A stretch of DNA of 64,000 nucleotides, taken from contig NW_022145607.1 in assembly GCF_000002235.5 (NCBI RefSeq), forward strand, positions 37,418,529-37,482,528. Direction: 5' to 3'. The stretch is from Strongylocentrotus purpuratus (taxonomy: Eukaryota > Echinodermata > Echinoidea > Camarodonta > Strongylocentrotidae). The notes under the pieces were generated by a model. That model was not told the DNA's origin, ran no database searches, and worked only from the letters and a program-made list of their open reading frames with translations. Made by a program: the position numbers and the translations under genes. Shown here one piece after another: positions 44,661-55,146 of the stretch; position 1 is the stretch's first letter, and each line of letters begins with the position of its first letter.

Positions 44661-45590
44661 TTTTCTGTCTCTTCTAGCAACAACCCATGTGTGCCATTTG
44701 AGTTCTGGACAATTGAGATTTATTTGCAACAGGTAATTGAAATCATTCGTATTGAGGCACTTCACAAAGACGTTTGCGTGAAAGGTGATTACATTATGAA
44801 AATGTCATATTGGGTCTGTTTTGTGATCCGATCGTTGAGAGCCAGAAGGACATTAGTAATATACTATTTATTATACGCTAAACTTAATGCCCTTCTGGCT
44901 CTCGGCGGATGTTTTGACGATGAAAAAGGTAGCGTCTCAGACCTGTTTATTCTAATAAAAGTTCAAGCGGACGCTGAGCTTAAGCATGATTTTTTGTTCA
45001 TATCGGGTTTAACATAGGAAGTCTGAGGTCTATTTTTTTTAACGCAATTGTGCTCAGGTAAAAGAGCGGTTTACTAACATTCAAATTGTATGCATACTTT
45101 TTAAACAAAGGTTGTTCTTGACAACCTAAAAGTTTGCCTGATGTTTGCCCTACATAGCAGAAAATAATGTATGCAGACTGGATTCCAAGTATTGTAGTTA
45201 ATTCATTATTTTTTAACACTGGTAAACCGGTCTATTTGGTACTACATAGATACAAGCAATTCCAGGACGTAACGAAATGGATGCCTTGCCTGGACTTCAC
45301 AAATCTTTTTATCCCCCAAGATAATGACGCTACCTCTGAAAGGCTTACTCCAAATCATCTGGTCATTGCGTCAGGTCGGGTGGTCACGTTACCCGACATT
45401 TTGTGAAAACATGGCCCTTAAATTCCTTAATTCACAAAATATCGGCGATAATGTTTGTGAAATAAATCCCTCTCATTAACAAATGGTCTGGTCCAATCTC
45501 CCCGACATTTTGTGTAGACCATACGGCAAATCTACGACTAGTCGCGTTATCTTCCGCTTTCGTTTCACGAAAGGTCGTGTCACGTGGTCA
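44661..45590. other. Repeat-derived stretch, no gene recognised
   Basis: An inverted repeat GAGAGCCAGAAGG (about 44836-44848) and CCTTCTGGCTCTC (about 44890-44902) lies here. The stretch around 44690-44830 is distantly similar to 45955-46090. Open frames in it do not resemble known proteins. Confidence 0.35.
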
Positions 45591-45636
45591 ACGGACCGGA
45601 CGCAATTACCCGATGACTCTAGGTAGGCCTTCATAA

Positions 45637-45768
45637 ATGAGAGAGAGAGAGAGAGAGAGAGAAAGATGGAGGGACAAAGAGAGAGAGAAAGAGATGGGGA
45701 GGGAGAATGGGAGAGAGAGAGAGAGAGTGAGATTGGGAGGGAGAGAGAGAGAGAGAGAGAGAAAGGGA
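45637..45768. repeat. (GA)n microsatellite
   Basis: Interrupted GAGAGA runs over about 130 bp. Confidence 0.95.
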
Positions 45769-45847
45769 TGAAACGAAATTTTATAGATCTGCATTCTACA
45801 ATTAAGCCATTTTGGTAATGTAACCAAATTTATTTCATTCACCTGCT

Positions 45848-46003
45848 ACGAATAAATGTATTTCAATAGTCAAAAATTCACATTGCATATACACCCTGTA
45901 CATGTATTACATGTTGCTAGGTAGCGCAAGCCATAATGATTGTCCTACCTAGCAACAAATACAATTTGCAATTTGAATTCTGACTATTGAGATACATTTA
46001 TAC
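45848..46003. mobile_element. Palindromic MITE
   Basis: Arms of about 70 bp are inverted around 45935. The outer part is GAATAAATGTATTTCAATAG against CTATTGAGATACATTTATAC. The inner 12-bp stem is perfect: GTTGCTAGGTAG (45913-45924) against CTACCTAGCAAC (45945-45956). Confidence 0.65.
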
Positions 46004-46789
46004 GTAAGAGAAGAAATAATTGAAGTGGTGCACGAAGGCATAATATGCATAATTTTATTTACATTACAAAAATGGCCTATTCGGTTAAACAGAACCTGAG
46101 TTTAAGGAAAACTCGGACCTCTGACTAACTTCCTTTATCAAATCCGATTTCGGACGATACTTTAAACCCAGCATCGGGCTTTAAAGGTAATGACAAGTTT
46201 TGATATGGGGTGATACATTTGGTTCAAATAAACATATTGAAAGCATATGCGATCCAACAATATTCAGTGATCGTTGTCGCTGCTGAAATCGAGTCTAAAG
46301 GGATGAAATTGTAAATAATGTACTCTTTATAAAGTTGTATAGCTCCCTCTCAAAGTCAAGATATAAATTTAGCTATAAAACGATGTTTCTTTACTAAAAT
46401 TTACCAATTGGCTACTATCGTTTGGAAATTGTATATCGCAACTACATATTTTGAGATTGTCATGGTCGCAGCTACCATTGTTTAGCCGATGGCGCAATTT
46501 GATATTTTTCAAAATTGACCGGGAGCACCGGTAAATTTTGATATTCAATTTTGCTAAAAAGCAGAAGTTTTTTAGGGGCTTAATTTTCTAGTGCTTATAA
46601 TACATCCACACAGGCATCTAAATATATCAAACTCGTAAAGAGTCACTATCCAGGCAATTCTCAAAACTTTGTATTACCTTTAATTTTAGTAGGAAACGGG
46701 CTATAGAGTTTTGTGAAATAGATGGAATGGAGTTCAAATTACTATTAATAGTCAGGTGGCTTTAAGTGAAATTATCTTTACCGGCCGGA
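46004..46789. other. Unannotated stretch
   Basis: A+T-rich, no feature recognised. Confidence 0.35.
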
Positions 46790-47245
46790 CACAAGCGCCA
46801 TTTTTGGTACAGGGCTTCCTTAGGACCTACTGAACAATATAAGGGTAGGAGCTCCTGGCAAAAATTATAATAGGGGTGCGGTGGGCGGGGGCGTCGTTCA
46901 GGAGCCCCCAAATAATAGATAAGGTGAAATAACATTGGTTTGTTGTTGTAAAAATGCAATTTCTGGTACAGGGCTTCCTTATGACCTTCTGAACGATGTG
47001 AGGGTAGGAGCCCCCGGCATAATATTGATATATATGTGTGAATGGGGGCGGGTTGGCGTGCAGAGCCCCCATGTTATATATAATGTAAGATCACATTAGT
47101 TTGTGGTTATACGACCGCCTGTTTTGGGTACAGGGCTCTCTTAGGACCTACTGAACGATTAAAGGTAGGAGCCCCTGGAAAAACATTCACATAAGTGTGA
47201 AAGGAGCAGGGGCGTTGTACTGGAGTCCCCACATAATCACATTGA
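46790..47245. repeat. Tandem repeat, ~160-bp unit, 3 copies
   Basis: Copies start near 46806, 46965 and 47127 with GGTACAGGGCTTCCTTA or a variant, and share CTGAACGAT, GGTAGGAGCCCC and a G-rich block GTGNGNGGGGGC. Periods are 159 and 162 bp. Confidence 0.8.
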
Positions 47246-47617
47246 GTTGTTTTACCTGAATACTTTGCATACTCTAGGGGTAGAATGTTGTGAATTGCCA
47301 GTAAATAGTCCTATCCAAAATAACAACAGAACATGGTCATACGGTAAATTAAGGTTAGTTGGATGTAGCCTCCCAAAGTGATCTACATGGCAATGCCAGT
47401 GTATTTTTACATTTTAAACATTGGGATGTGATACTAAATCACTACCTTTTCTATTTGACATGGATTCAAGTAAAGAAAAAATAATTCATGATGCATGCGG
47501 AAGGGTTGGTTTATACAGTTATAAAAGCCCTCCCCCTAACACACTCTTAGCACCATTTAGTTACCAATCAATCGAAGGCAGGAACCCCTCATGACCCCTC
47601 CCCTGTAATTCATCAAT

Positions 47618-47827
47618 TTGCAGCAGGAGGTTTTCATGCAAAGTACAGGCCCCAAGGATGAACTATCAGCCAAGGAGTGGAGAGATCACATGCTGAAGAA
47701 GAGCCCTACTTTCATGTCCTCGAACCAAATCATGAAATATGAAGCCCTCATACTCATCTTCATCAGAGCTCACACAGAGAAAACCTTCCCACTTTATGTA
47801 AACTTCTTTAGTCAATATTGTGTATGA
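47618..47827 (+). pseudogene. Degraded ORF fragment of a multi-copy invertebrate protein family (unnamed)
   Basis: The translation contains KEWRDHMLKKSPTF, then YEALILIFIRAHTEKTFPLY. From memory, a W..C/..SP-F-YW..-LELEILI-IR--RE-NF-LY pattern is common in uncharacterised, high-copy proteins of echinoderms and cnidarians, where further residues (a ..FFALDH.NYARW.. block) should follow. Here the frame closes right after this stretch and no continuation was found. It is probably a relic of a repeat-borne gene or an isolated exon. Function unknown. Confidence 0.35.
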
Positions 47828-47879
47828 TTACAGAGAAAACGCCATCTAGCGTCCACAATAGTCCTTGTGTTATCATTAT

Positions 47880-48075
47880 TATTTTGTCATTTATTATTAT
47901 TTTGTTTATTATTATGATCATTAATGTTATTATAATTATTATTATTATCATCATTTCCATTACCATTATCATCATTATTATCATGACATAATTCTTATTC
48001 TTATTATTATCACCATTATCATCATCATCATCGATAGTGTTATATCGTTATTTTTTTATTAATATGTATTTATTA
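47880..48075. repeat. (ATT/ATC)n microsatellite
   Basis: Imperfect ATTATT and ATCATC triplet runs over about 190 bp. Confidence 0.9.
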
Positions 48076-49371
48076 TCTGCATCATTAGCATGATCCTCAT
48101 TGTCAGTAGTATAGTTTACATGTTTTAGTAGGCGTAATAGTAATGGTATCATTTTAGATTATCATAATTGTGCCCAGGATTTATTGCTATACCATATCCG
48201 AGATGTCTACCAAAACTCTCAATTCGTTGCTGAAATATTATCAAGTTAACAGGGGAAACATTAGAATATACATTTTAAAATAAAAGGAGAATTTAAAAAG
48301 GAAACACTATGCCTCACTATGCCTGACCCATCACCAACGTTGGGGGTAAACAAGCACATTAGACTGTGTCTAAGCGGTGGGTACCATTTCAATATTCGAC
48401 CCTATGGACTAGTATTGCTAATACCTGTGAGAATTGCCATGTACAGTGTGTTTTCCACTCAATGTAGCATCCTGTTTTAAACAAAAACAATTCATTTTGG
48501 ATAGCATGAAAAGACTTATCCATCTAATTATCTGATCATTTCTTTTCAGTGAGCGGCATGACAACGTGTAGTGTGTTATTTATTAAGTCTTCTTAAAAAA
48601 ACAAATGGTAGCTCCATTCATTGCCACAAGGTCTGCTTTACAAGGGGGCCCTGTTAACTCAAGAAAAAATTATTTCAATGGAAATATTTGTAAAAATAAC
48701 TTTACAATGTAATTAGTTTCTATAATCACACTTTCATGTTTTATTGCGGCAAACAGGTTTAGTGTAATATTCAACTTTCAAATGTATATTAAATAGGTTC
48801 ATTAATTCAGACTTGAACTTAAAATTATTTCAATTGAAAGTTTTTATCAGGTGATACATATTTGGTCAAAATATTAATTATGATCTTTTTTTTTATTCTT
48901 TCAAATCTCAAGAGATTTTTGACTATTTTTTTGTTTTAAAAGGCAAATGTGGGACAAGATTTTAATTTTCATTGCTCATGGAATTCCATGGGTTCATATA
49001 ACAACCTCAACTATCCACAGATCTTTTATGGAGAAGTCACACTTTGAGCATCTTAGAACAACCACTGCCAGAGTAATGGAGGGTTTCATGAATAAGACTT
49101 ACCGTTATGTTTGCATTCTAGAGAAGAAATCTTCTACCTGTGTATCATTATACATTATACATTTCTAAATGAACTGTATTCTGGCGATGCGCAGATTTAT
49201 ATACGAACTGGCTTAGGGGCCTAGTATTAAGAGTGGCCTTCCTCATTAAAAAAACTTGTTTTACAGAACCGAATCATTAGGTGGGTCTAATAAAGGATCT
49301 TATTTCTATACGACTATCGAGTTATAAAAGCATGACAAATACATGAGGTAGTTGTTCGACAGTAATTTTCC
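48076..49371. other. Unannotated stretch
   Basis: An open frame at 48947-49168 (begins MWDKILIFIAHG) follows a pyrimidine-rich run and AAAAG, but matches nothing I recognise and has no downstream partner. Treat as noncoding. Confidence 0.35.
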
Positions 49372-49430
49372 CATTTGCGGTCTGAAACAAGAACTCAACT
49401 AGTTTGAGTTCTTGTTTCAGACCGCAAATG
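49372..49430. repeat. Perfect palindrome, 27-bp arms, 5-nt spacer
   Basis: CATTTGCGGTCTGAAACAAG continues as AACTCAA at 49372-49398. Its exact reverse complement is at 49404-49430, with CTAGT between them. All 27 pairs match. Confidence 0.95.
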
Positions 49431-49529
49431 CCTTCAGTGTGCATGGTTATTGCTCTTATTCTTATTTATGACATTTCTAGTGCCCTTTAAAGACCTAAAA
49501 TTGCTATGAAGGTAATTTTAGACCCCAAA

Positions 49530-49690
49530 ATCTGTAAACCGGAGACCTCTCAAATGAGAGGCAAGAAGCTTTACCAATATACCTCTCCTTCACCTGCATA
49601 ACATGGATAGGGTTTTGCATCATGACTTTGAATTCTACACCGAGAGTCATCAATGCAAACAACATCCATCTTGTTACTCGGGCATCTCAA
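49530..49690 (-). repeat. tRNA-derived SINE-like repeat, copy 1
   Basis: The minus strand reads GAGGTATATTGGTAAAGCTT (A-box-like), then CTTGCCTCTCATTTGAGAGG and a degraded B box. The adjacent part, CACCTGCATAACATGGATAG (plus strand), recurs in inverted form at 54838-54960. Confidence 0.45.
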
Positions 49691-49784
49691 ACAAGTGATT
49701 TCTTTGGGGGTGTCCCCCATCCAATATTTCCCTTTGTTATTACTATTAGCATTTTGTTTATTGCTTAGGCCTATTTAATTTTTA

Positions 49785-50040
49785 TGAATACCACCCTCTT
49801 CCCGTTTTATGAATAGCGGCCCTCGTTTCGTATTATGAATAGCGCCCCCTTATCCTATTATGAATAGCGACCCTTATTTCGTATTATGAATAGCGACCCC
49901 CTACTCTTATTATGAATAGCGACCCTCATTTCGTATTATGAATAACGGCCCTCATTTCGTATTATGAATAGCGACCCTCTACCCTTATTATGAATAGCGA
50001 CCCTCATTTCGTATTATGAAAAACGACCCTCTCAAATTAT
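49785..50040. repeat. Tandem repeat, ~25-bp unit, about 9-10 copies
   Basis: The unit is TATTATGAATAGCGACCCTC followed by ATTTCG or a variant. Copies alternate between CCCTCATTTCG and CCCCCTACCCTTAT endings, suggesting a two-unit higher-order period of about 50-70 bp. Confidence 0.9.
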
Positions 50041-50089
50041 CAAATTACGCTGTTTAATATTAAATTATCTAACATGCTCTCATCATTCC

Positions 50090-50400
50090 ATATGTAATTT
50101 CTCAGTTAAGACTACTCTGAGAGTATGTGAAATCGTCTTGCATGCTCTCACCCTTTCTTGTTTTCTAAAATGTATATTCTCAATTAAGCCGAACGTACTC
50201 GTTGTTGAATTCTCTTGCATGCTTTCACCTTTTCTTTTTTAAAAATTTTATTCTAAGTAAGCTGAACGTACTCGATGTTGAATTGTCTTGCATGTATTCA
50301 ACCTTTTATTTTTGTGGTCATTAAGCTGAACGTAATCGATGTTAAATTGTCTTGCATGCATGTACTCGACGTTAAATTGCATTGCATGCATACTTTACCC
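50090..50400. repeat. Degenerate direct repeats (GCTGAACGTACTCGATGTTG type)
   Basis: Segments with GAACGTACTCGATGTTGAAT and TGTCTTGCATGCA recur four to five times at roughly 60-70-bp spacing. Confidence 0.6.
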
Positions 50401-50649
50401 TTTTGTATTTTTGTTTTTTCAATGTATAATGCTTTCATGCTTTCACCTTGTTATATTTTTATATTTGAATTCTCAATTAGTTAAAGTGCGGGTTCATAGA
50501 AAATCACAAATATGGCAAATAGCGTATTACTAGAATCTGGTATGCTAACAGATGGCCATCATGCAAGTTTTAGGTTAAAGGAAACCTAAACCCAAAGAAT
50601 AAGTGTAGGTATTCTGAAATATGAGATGTATTCCTGCCCTTTGATTTAC

Positions 50650-51081
50650 AAGGGAAAGATTGTCAGGGAAATGCAATTTAAACATTCAGGGATCATAATG
50701 ATAAAAATCAATGCTTAATCAAAAAAGGGGAAATTATGAGACAATTGTAAGCGTGCGTGTTGTATGTGTTTGTGTGTGCGTGTGTATTTTTGTGTGTGTA
50801 TGTTCGTGTGTGTGTGTGTGTGTGTGTGTGTGGCTGTCTGACTATCTTTGTTCAATGCACTTTTTTATTCCTCACCCAGTCAGTTGGCGCAAGTGAAATA
50901 TGGCAGTCTTGTAAAGATTGTCTGATGTTCAGTCATGTGTGAAGGGATTAAAATGAAAATGGTACTTATATGTACTGGAAGGATAACTCTTTCAAGACAT
51001 ATCATGAAACCCCTGATTAAATAGTAAAACTTCAAACAATACAACTTCTAAAAAGTGGGACATTTTTCTTGACTCACCCTG
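50650..51081. mobile_element. One-ended copy of the mariner-type element
   Basis: It matches the right arm of the element at 52643-53774: AATCAATGCTTAATCA, a GT microsatellite (about 50755-50832), GTTGGCGCAAGTGAAATATG, GGCAGTCTTGTAAAGAT, and the terminal GACTCACCCTG next to TA at 51082-51083. No opposite TIR or coding part was found. Confidence 0.7.
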
Positions 51082-51083
51082 TA

Positions 51084-52509
51084 TAAACACACACACACAC
51101 ACATATATATATATAATCATACACTTATATTTTTCAAAAAACAATGCATCATCGTGACTGAAAATAATTTGAGAAACTTAATTATATAATGCTATCAAAA
51201 TCCTCTCAAAATTAACCATTTGTTATCAAATGTGTCAGTTTTGTTAGCAAGTATTAACTTGCCTCTCATTTATGTAACTATTCCTGATAATGTTGATTTC
51301 TTGTCTGGAAGGACGGTATAGATTTATTTGTATTCGAGAAGAATATAATTGTTGTTTAGTCCATATTATTACACAGTTTAAAGCATCATTTCGTTTCTCA
51401 GTGAAACCAATCAAAACACGTATTAAAGACACTATTATTCTACAGCGTGTTACAATGTTTAACCAGTCAGTCAAACGACTCCAAATCAATTTGGTTACGT
51501 TACATGAGTTAAAAGGTGCACCTGTATCTTCTTCTTCTCTTCCACAAAGGGAACAGTTCTTATTTATAATTATTTTATTTTTTCACAATATCTGTATCCA
51601 AATATAGTATCCTATTTAGATGTCTGTACTGAAAGTACCGAACTGTTGTATACATTGTACAGCGAAACATAACCCTAAAATAATATTGCATATATTTATT
51701 ATCAAATAAAATACCATCTGCATGCCATCCATTATATATATTCAAATGATCGTCCTTTTCTCTTATGTCTTCATCCTTTTTTCATCTTTCAACAAGCATG
51801 AAATATATATATTACTTCCATATTACAACTTTCCAATTGGGACTTGTATTTACATTTAAATATTTGACGAAGTGCGTAATAATGAAGAAACTATATTTTG
51901 ATTGAATACTTTTTTTCACACCCTTCTCTTACTAAAATAAGTCTCTTTAAAGTTATTATGTCCCTTTTGCAGCCAACATCAAATTCTATACAACTATGCA
52001 GGAATTATGAGTACATGTATGTCCTATCTGTGAAATTTAAACGATAGCATTGTCCTTATATTTAAATTATGCAAGGAGACCCGTTTACTTGCTAGACTTC
52101 AATGTCAGACACTATGAGTGACTGACTGGCTTATTTCCTTCTTTGGTAATAGCATACATAACATGAGCTGTAAAGGGTACATGAGCATTTTTCTACATCA
52201 ATAACCAACTTCTTGTAATGGCCAAAATTAAACTGATCGAATGTTTGCTCAGCATAAAACGTACGACCATTCGGTACAATGGTCTGAAAATCAGACTATT
52301 ACTTACTGGCTCTAAAGCTCTTAAGTCGATTCAACAACCAATAGTCGTTATTTTTCCCACTTAACGACATTTTCAAGCCCCCCTTTTTTGTAGGGAAGTT
52401 CTAAATTAGTATTTCTTTCAAATGCCGTTGGAATTTATGCTTTTCATTTTTGGGGCCTGCAAATGGGACATAGTACCTTTAATGGTGCTAAACGTACTGA
52501 TTGATATTG
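51084..52509. other. Unannotated stretch with a short CA/TA microsatellite
   Basis: A CA/TA run at 51087-51113, then A+T-rich sequence. An open frame at 51290-51607 has no recognisable domain. Nothing else seen. Confidence 0.35.
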
Positions 52510-52640
52510 TGGTATGTATGAGTGGTATACAAAACTTGAAGGACAAGATATCCGGTGCCCCAAGCTAGTAAACGAGGAAGTATACTGTACAGGTACCAAC
52601 ATTAAAATTTAATGAAACATAACCCTCCCGTCACGTGTAC
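52510..52640 (+). repeat. Extra copy of the foldback arm, cut by the mariner-type element
   Basis: GGTATACAAAACTTGAAGGA, then GGTGCCCCAAG and CATAACCCTCCC match 53795-53910, the left arm of the foldback element to the right of the mariner insertion. Confidence 0.65.
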
Positions 52641-53076
52641 TACAGGGTGAGTCAGAAAAAATGCCAAACTTTTTAAAAGTTGTATTTTTTGAAGCATGAA
52701 TATTTGATTATGGGTTTTATGATATGTCTTGAAAGAGTTACCCTCCCAGCACATTTAGGTACCACTTTCACTTGAATCCCTTTATGCATGACGGAACATC
52801 AGACAATCTTTACAAGACTGCCAGATTTCACTTGCGCCAACTTACTGGGTGAGGAATAAAACAGTGCATTGAACAAACACAGTCAGACAGACACACACAC
52901 ACGCACTTTCACACACATATACACACACGCACACGCACACGCACATAGGCACACACTTACAGACAAATACCGCAAACGTCGGTGAATAAAAACACAAACA
53001 ATTTTTGTATTTGTTGAGGTATTTTATTGTGGTACAACAATGAATCTTTTTCCTCAAAGTTCTCCATCCTCCGTAC

Positions 53077-53295
53077 TCAATCCTCGACATGGCCGCCATT
53101 CCTCCTGATACACAGTTGTGCACGGTGAAGCATTCCTTGAAAAGCTCGCCGGATCATGTACCCATCTTGGCGTACCACGTCTGTCTCCTCCACGATTCTC
53201 CTCCGAAGCTCCTCGATGTTCACAGGTGGGCTGCTGAAGATCCTTGACTTCAAATGCCCCCACAAGAAGAAGTGGAGAGGATTCATGTGCACTTC

Positions 53296-53303
<8 letters not shown>
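53077..53303 (-). pseudogene. Transposase C-terminal fragment (IS630/Tc1-mariner superfamily)
   Basis: The minus-strand frame reads MNPLHFFLWGHLKSRIFSS, then PVNIEELRRRIVEET and ends LCIRRNGGHVED before a stop. The PLxFFLWGxLK motif near the last catalytic acid, a helical stretch of about 50 residues and the closing IxxNGGHxE are typical of transposase C-termini in this superfamily. The N-terminal HTH and the first two catalytic aspartates are missing; upstream the frame dissolves into a GAT repeat (poly-His reading). The fragment cannot be active. Confidence 0.75.
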
Positions 53304-53333
<30 letters not shown>

Positions 53334-53335
53334 AA
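53297..53335. repeat. (GAT)n microsatellite
   Basis: About 12 uninterrupted GAT units inside the mariner-type element. Confidence 0.95.
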
Positions 53336-53789
53336 TTAAGATTAAGATGATGACAATGATGATGATATGATGGTGGTAGTGAATGTGTACTAAAGGGAAA
53401 GATTGACAGGGAAATGCCACTTAAACGTTCAGGGATCTTGATAAAAATCAATGCTTAATCAGAAAAGGAGAAATTATGAGACAATTGTAACCGTGTGTGT
53501 TGTCTGTGTTGTGTGTGTGTTTCGTTGTGTGTGTGTGGGTGTGTGCATGTGTGTGTTTATATATGCGTGTGTCTGTCTGTCTAACTGCCTTTGTTTAATG
53601 CTCTGTTTTATTCCTCACTCAGTAAGTTGGCGCAAGTGAAATATGGCAGTCTTGTAAAGATAGTCTGATGTTCAGTCATGCGTGAAGGGATTCAAATGAA
53701 AATGGTACCTAAATAGTCAAACTTCAAACAATACAAATTTTAAGAGGTGGGACATTTTTTTCTGACTCACCCTGTATAGTCGTGCTGCA

Positions 53790-54365
53790 CGAGAGTATGA
53801 GTGCTATACAAAACTTGAAGGACAATATATCTAGTGCCCCAAGTAAAAGAGGAAGTACAGGGACCAAAAATTAAATAAAGCATAACCCTCCCACCACGTG
53901 TGCTTTAGTACGTCCCGAAATAGAAAATCATTGACTTCAAGTTTTCAATTGGAAATAAGAAATGGAATAGCATGCACTTCGTTTATTTTCATGAATACTG
54001 CTCATATTTTAATAATTGACACGTCCTTCGCGCACAGCAGATCGCTTTTGTAGTTCTGCCTCAGTAGACCTTATCATAACATTCCTTTATCTGTCGAGAA
54101 CCGCACCTTAATGCATGTGATTAGGTCTTCCGAGGCAGTACTATAACAGCGACCTGCTGTGCGCGAAGGCCGTGTTAATGATTGAAATATGAAATATTCA
54201 TGACAATAAAAGAAATTTTCTTATTTGCAATAGAAAACTTGAATTCAATGATTTTCTATTTTGGGACATACTAAAGTACACGTGGTGGGAGGTTATGCTT
54301 TATTTCATTGTGGGTCCCTGTACTTCCTCTTTTACTTGGGGCACTCGATATCTTATACATAACAA
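53790..54365. mobile_element. Large foldback element (arms ~260 bp)
   Basis: The left arm (about 53800-54077) and right arm (about 54105-54360) are diverged inverted copies. Matched landmarks: GTGCCCCAAGTAAAAGAGG against CCTCTTTTACTTGGGGCAC; CCACCACGTGTGCTTTAGTA against TACTAAAGTACACGTGGTGG; CCTTCGCGCACAGCAG against CTGCTGTGCGCGAAGG. The centre is near 54090. No ORF inside. Confidence 0.8.
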
Positions 54366-54448
54366 AATATCAATTAGTACAGAGTATGATCAGACGTTAA
54401 AGTGAAGTGAAACCCAAACTAATTTAGCTTACAGTCCTAGTAAAAATT

Positions 54449-54805
54449 GTGAGCCAGTTAAAATATCTTGAAATTACTCCTATTAGATTACTTAGCAAGG
54501 AAACCAATCTCCCGGAAATGTGCAGTTTCCTTGCTAGCTATTCTCCCATGGGAGAGACCATTTTGATCAAAATAGTGATGTTAGAGTCTTACAATTACTT
54601 GAGATACCCACTGACATGTATTTTAGTTAGGAAACTCACATGTGAAATGCATGACAATTGTTTCCTAATAATACACCCTCTATTTCTAATGCATTCAATT
54701 AATGCATGGTCTCTCGGAAACGTATGGTGCCAAGATTTTTGGTTAAGCTACTTCGAACAGTTGTATGAGCAGTTTCTTTTGTTAAACAATATTTTGCATG
54801 CATAA
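54449..54805. repeat. Two short hairpins in unannotated sequence
   Basis: TAGCAAGGAAAC (54493-54504) pairs with GTTTCCTTGCTA (54525-54536). TTAGGAAAC (54627-54635) pairs with GTTTCCTAA (54660-54668). Both use a GGAAAC/GTTTCC core. The 118-codon open frame here is not recognised and probably noncoding. Confidence 0.5.
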
Positions 54806-54837
54806 GCTGTAGCTTGGCCAGACAGAGCTCCACCAAT

Positions 54838-54960
54838 TATTCAAAAGAGTGACAAGATGGATGCTTCTTCCATCGATGACTCTCGGTGTAGATTTCCAAG
54901 TCATTATGCAACATCCTATCCATGTTATGCAGGTGAAGGATAAGTATATTGGTGAGGGTT
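54838..54960 (+). repeat. SINE-like repeat, copy 2 (inverted relative to copy 1)
   Basis: GACTCTCGGTGTAGATTTCC, then CCTATCCATGTTATGCAGGT and ATATTGGTGAGGG, inverted with respect to 49590-49660. Confidence 0.5.
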
Positions 54961-54969
54961 TATAAGACG

Positions 54970-55146
54970 AAACCAGCGATGTCGGTCTTTTGGGCCTTCT
55001 GAAGTGTTATCAGAGGGTTCTCGAGACCAATAGCCTATGATATCAGCAATGTTGTTCTCATGGACCTTCTGAAGTGTTATCAGAGGGTTCACGAGACCGA
55101 TAGCCCATAATATCAGCAATGTTGGTCTCATAGGCCTTCTGAAATT
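54970..55146. repeat. Tandem repeat, 70-bp unit, ~2.5 copies
   Basis: CCTTCTGAAGTGTTATCAGA recurs at 54994 and 55064, and a partial third copy starts at 55134. The period is exactly 70. Confidence 0.9.

Larger units (their letters stand above)
52643..53774 (-). mobile_element. Mariner-type (IS630/Tc1 superfamily) element, 1.13 kb, internally deleted
   Basis: The TIRs CAGGGTGAGTCAGAAAAAAT (52643-52662) and ATTTTTTTCTGACTCACCCTG (right end 53774) are flanked by TA at 52641-52642 and 53775-53776, the target site of this superfamily. The inverted similarity extends about 300 bp inwards and includes CA (left) and GT (right) microsatellites. Between the arms lie the C-terminal codons of a transposase on the minus strand and a GAT microsatellite. 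Confidence 0.8.

Noticed and set aside
44691..45017. 108-codon plus-strand open frame
   Set aside because: It overlaps inverted-repeat sequence related to 45955-46090 and lacks any known motif. It is probably repeat-derived.
51290..51607. 105-codon plus-strand open frame, with an overlapping minus-strand frame
   Set aside because: There is no domain or splice support, and open frames of this size are expected in A+T-rich DNA by chance.
54449..54805. 118-codon plus-strand open frame
   Set aside because: It spans two DNA hairpins and has no recognisable domain, splice context or partner exon.
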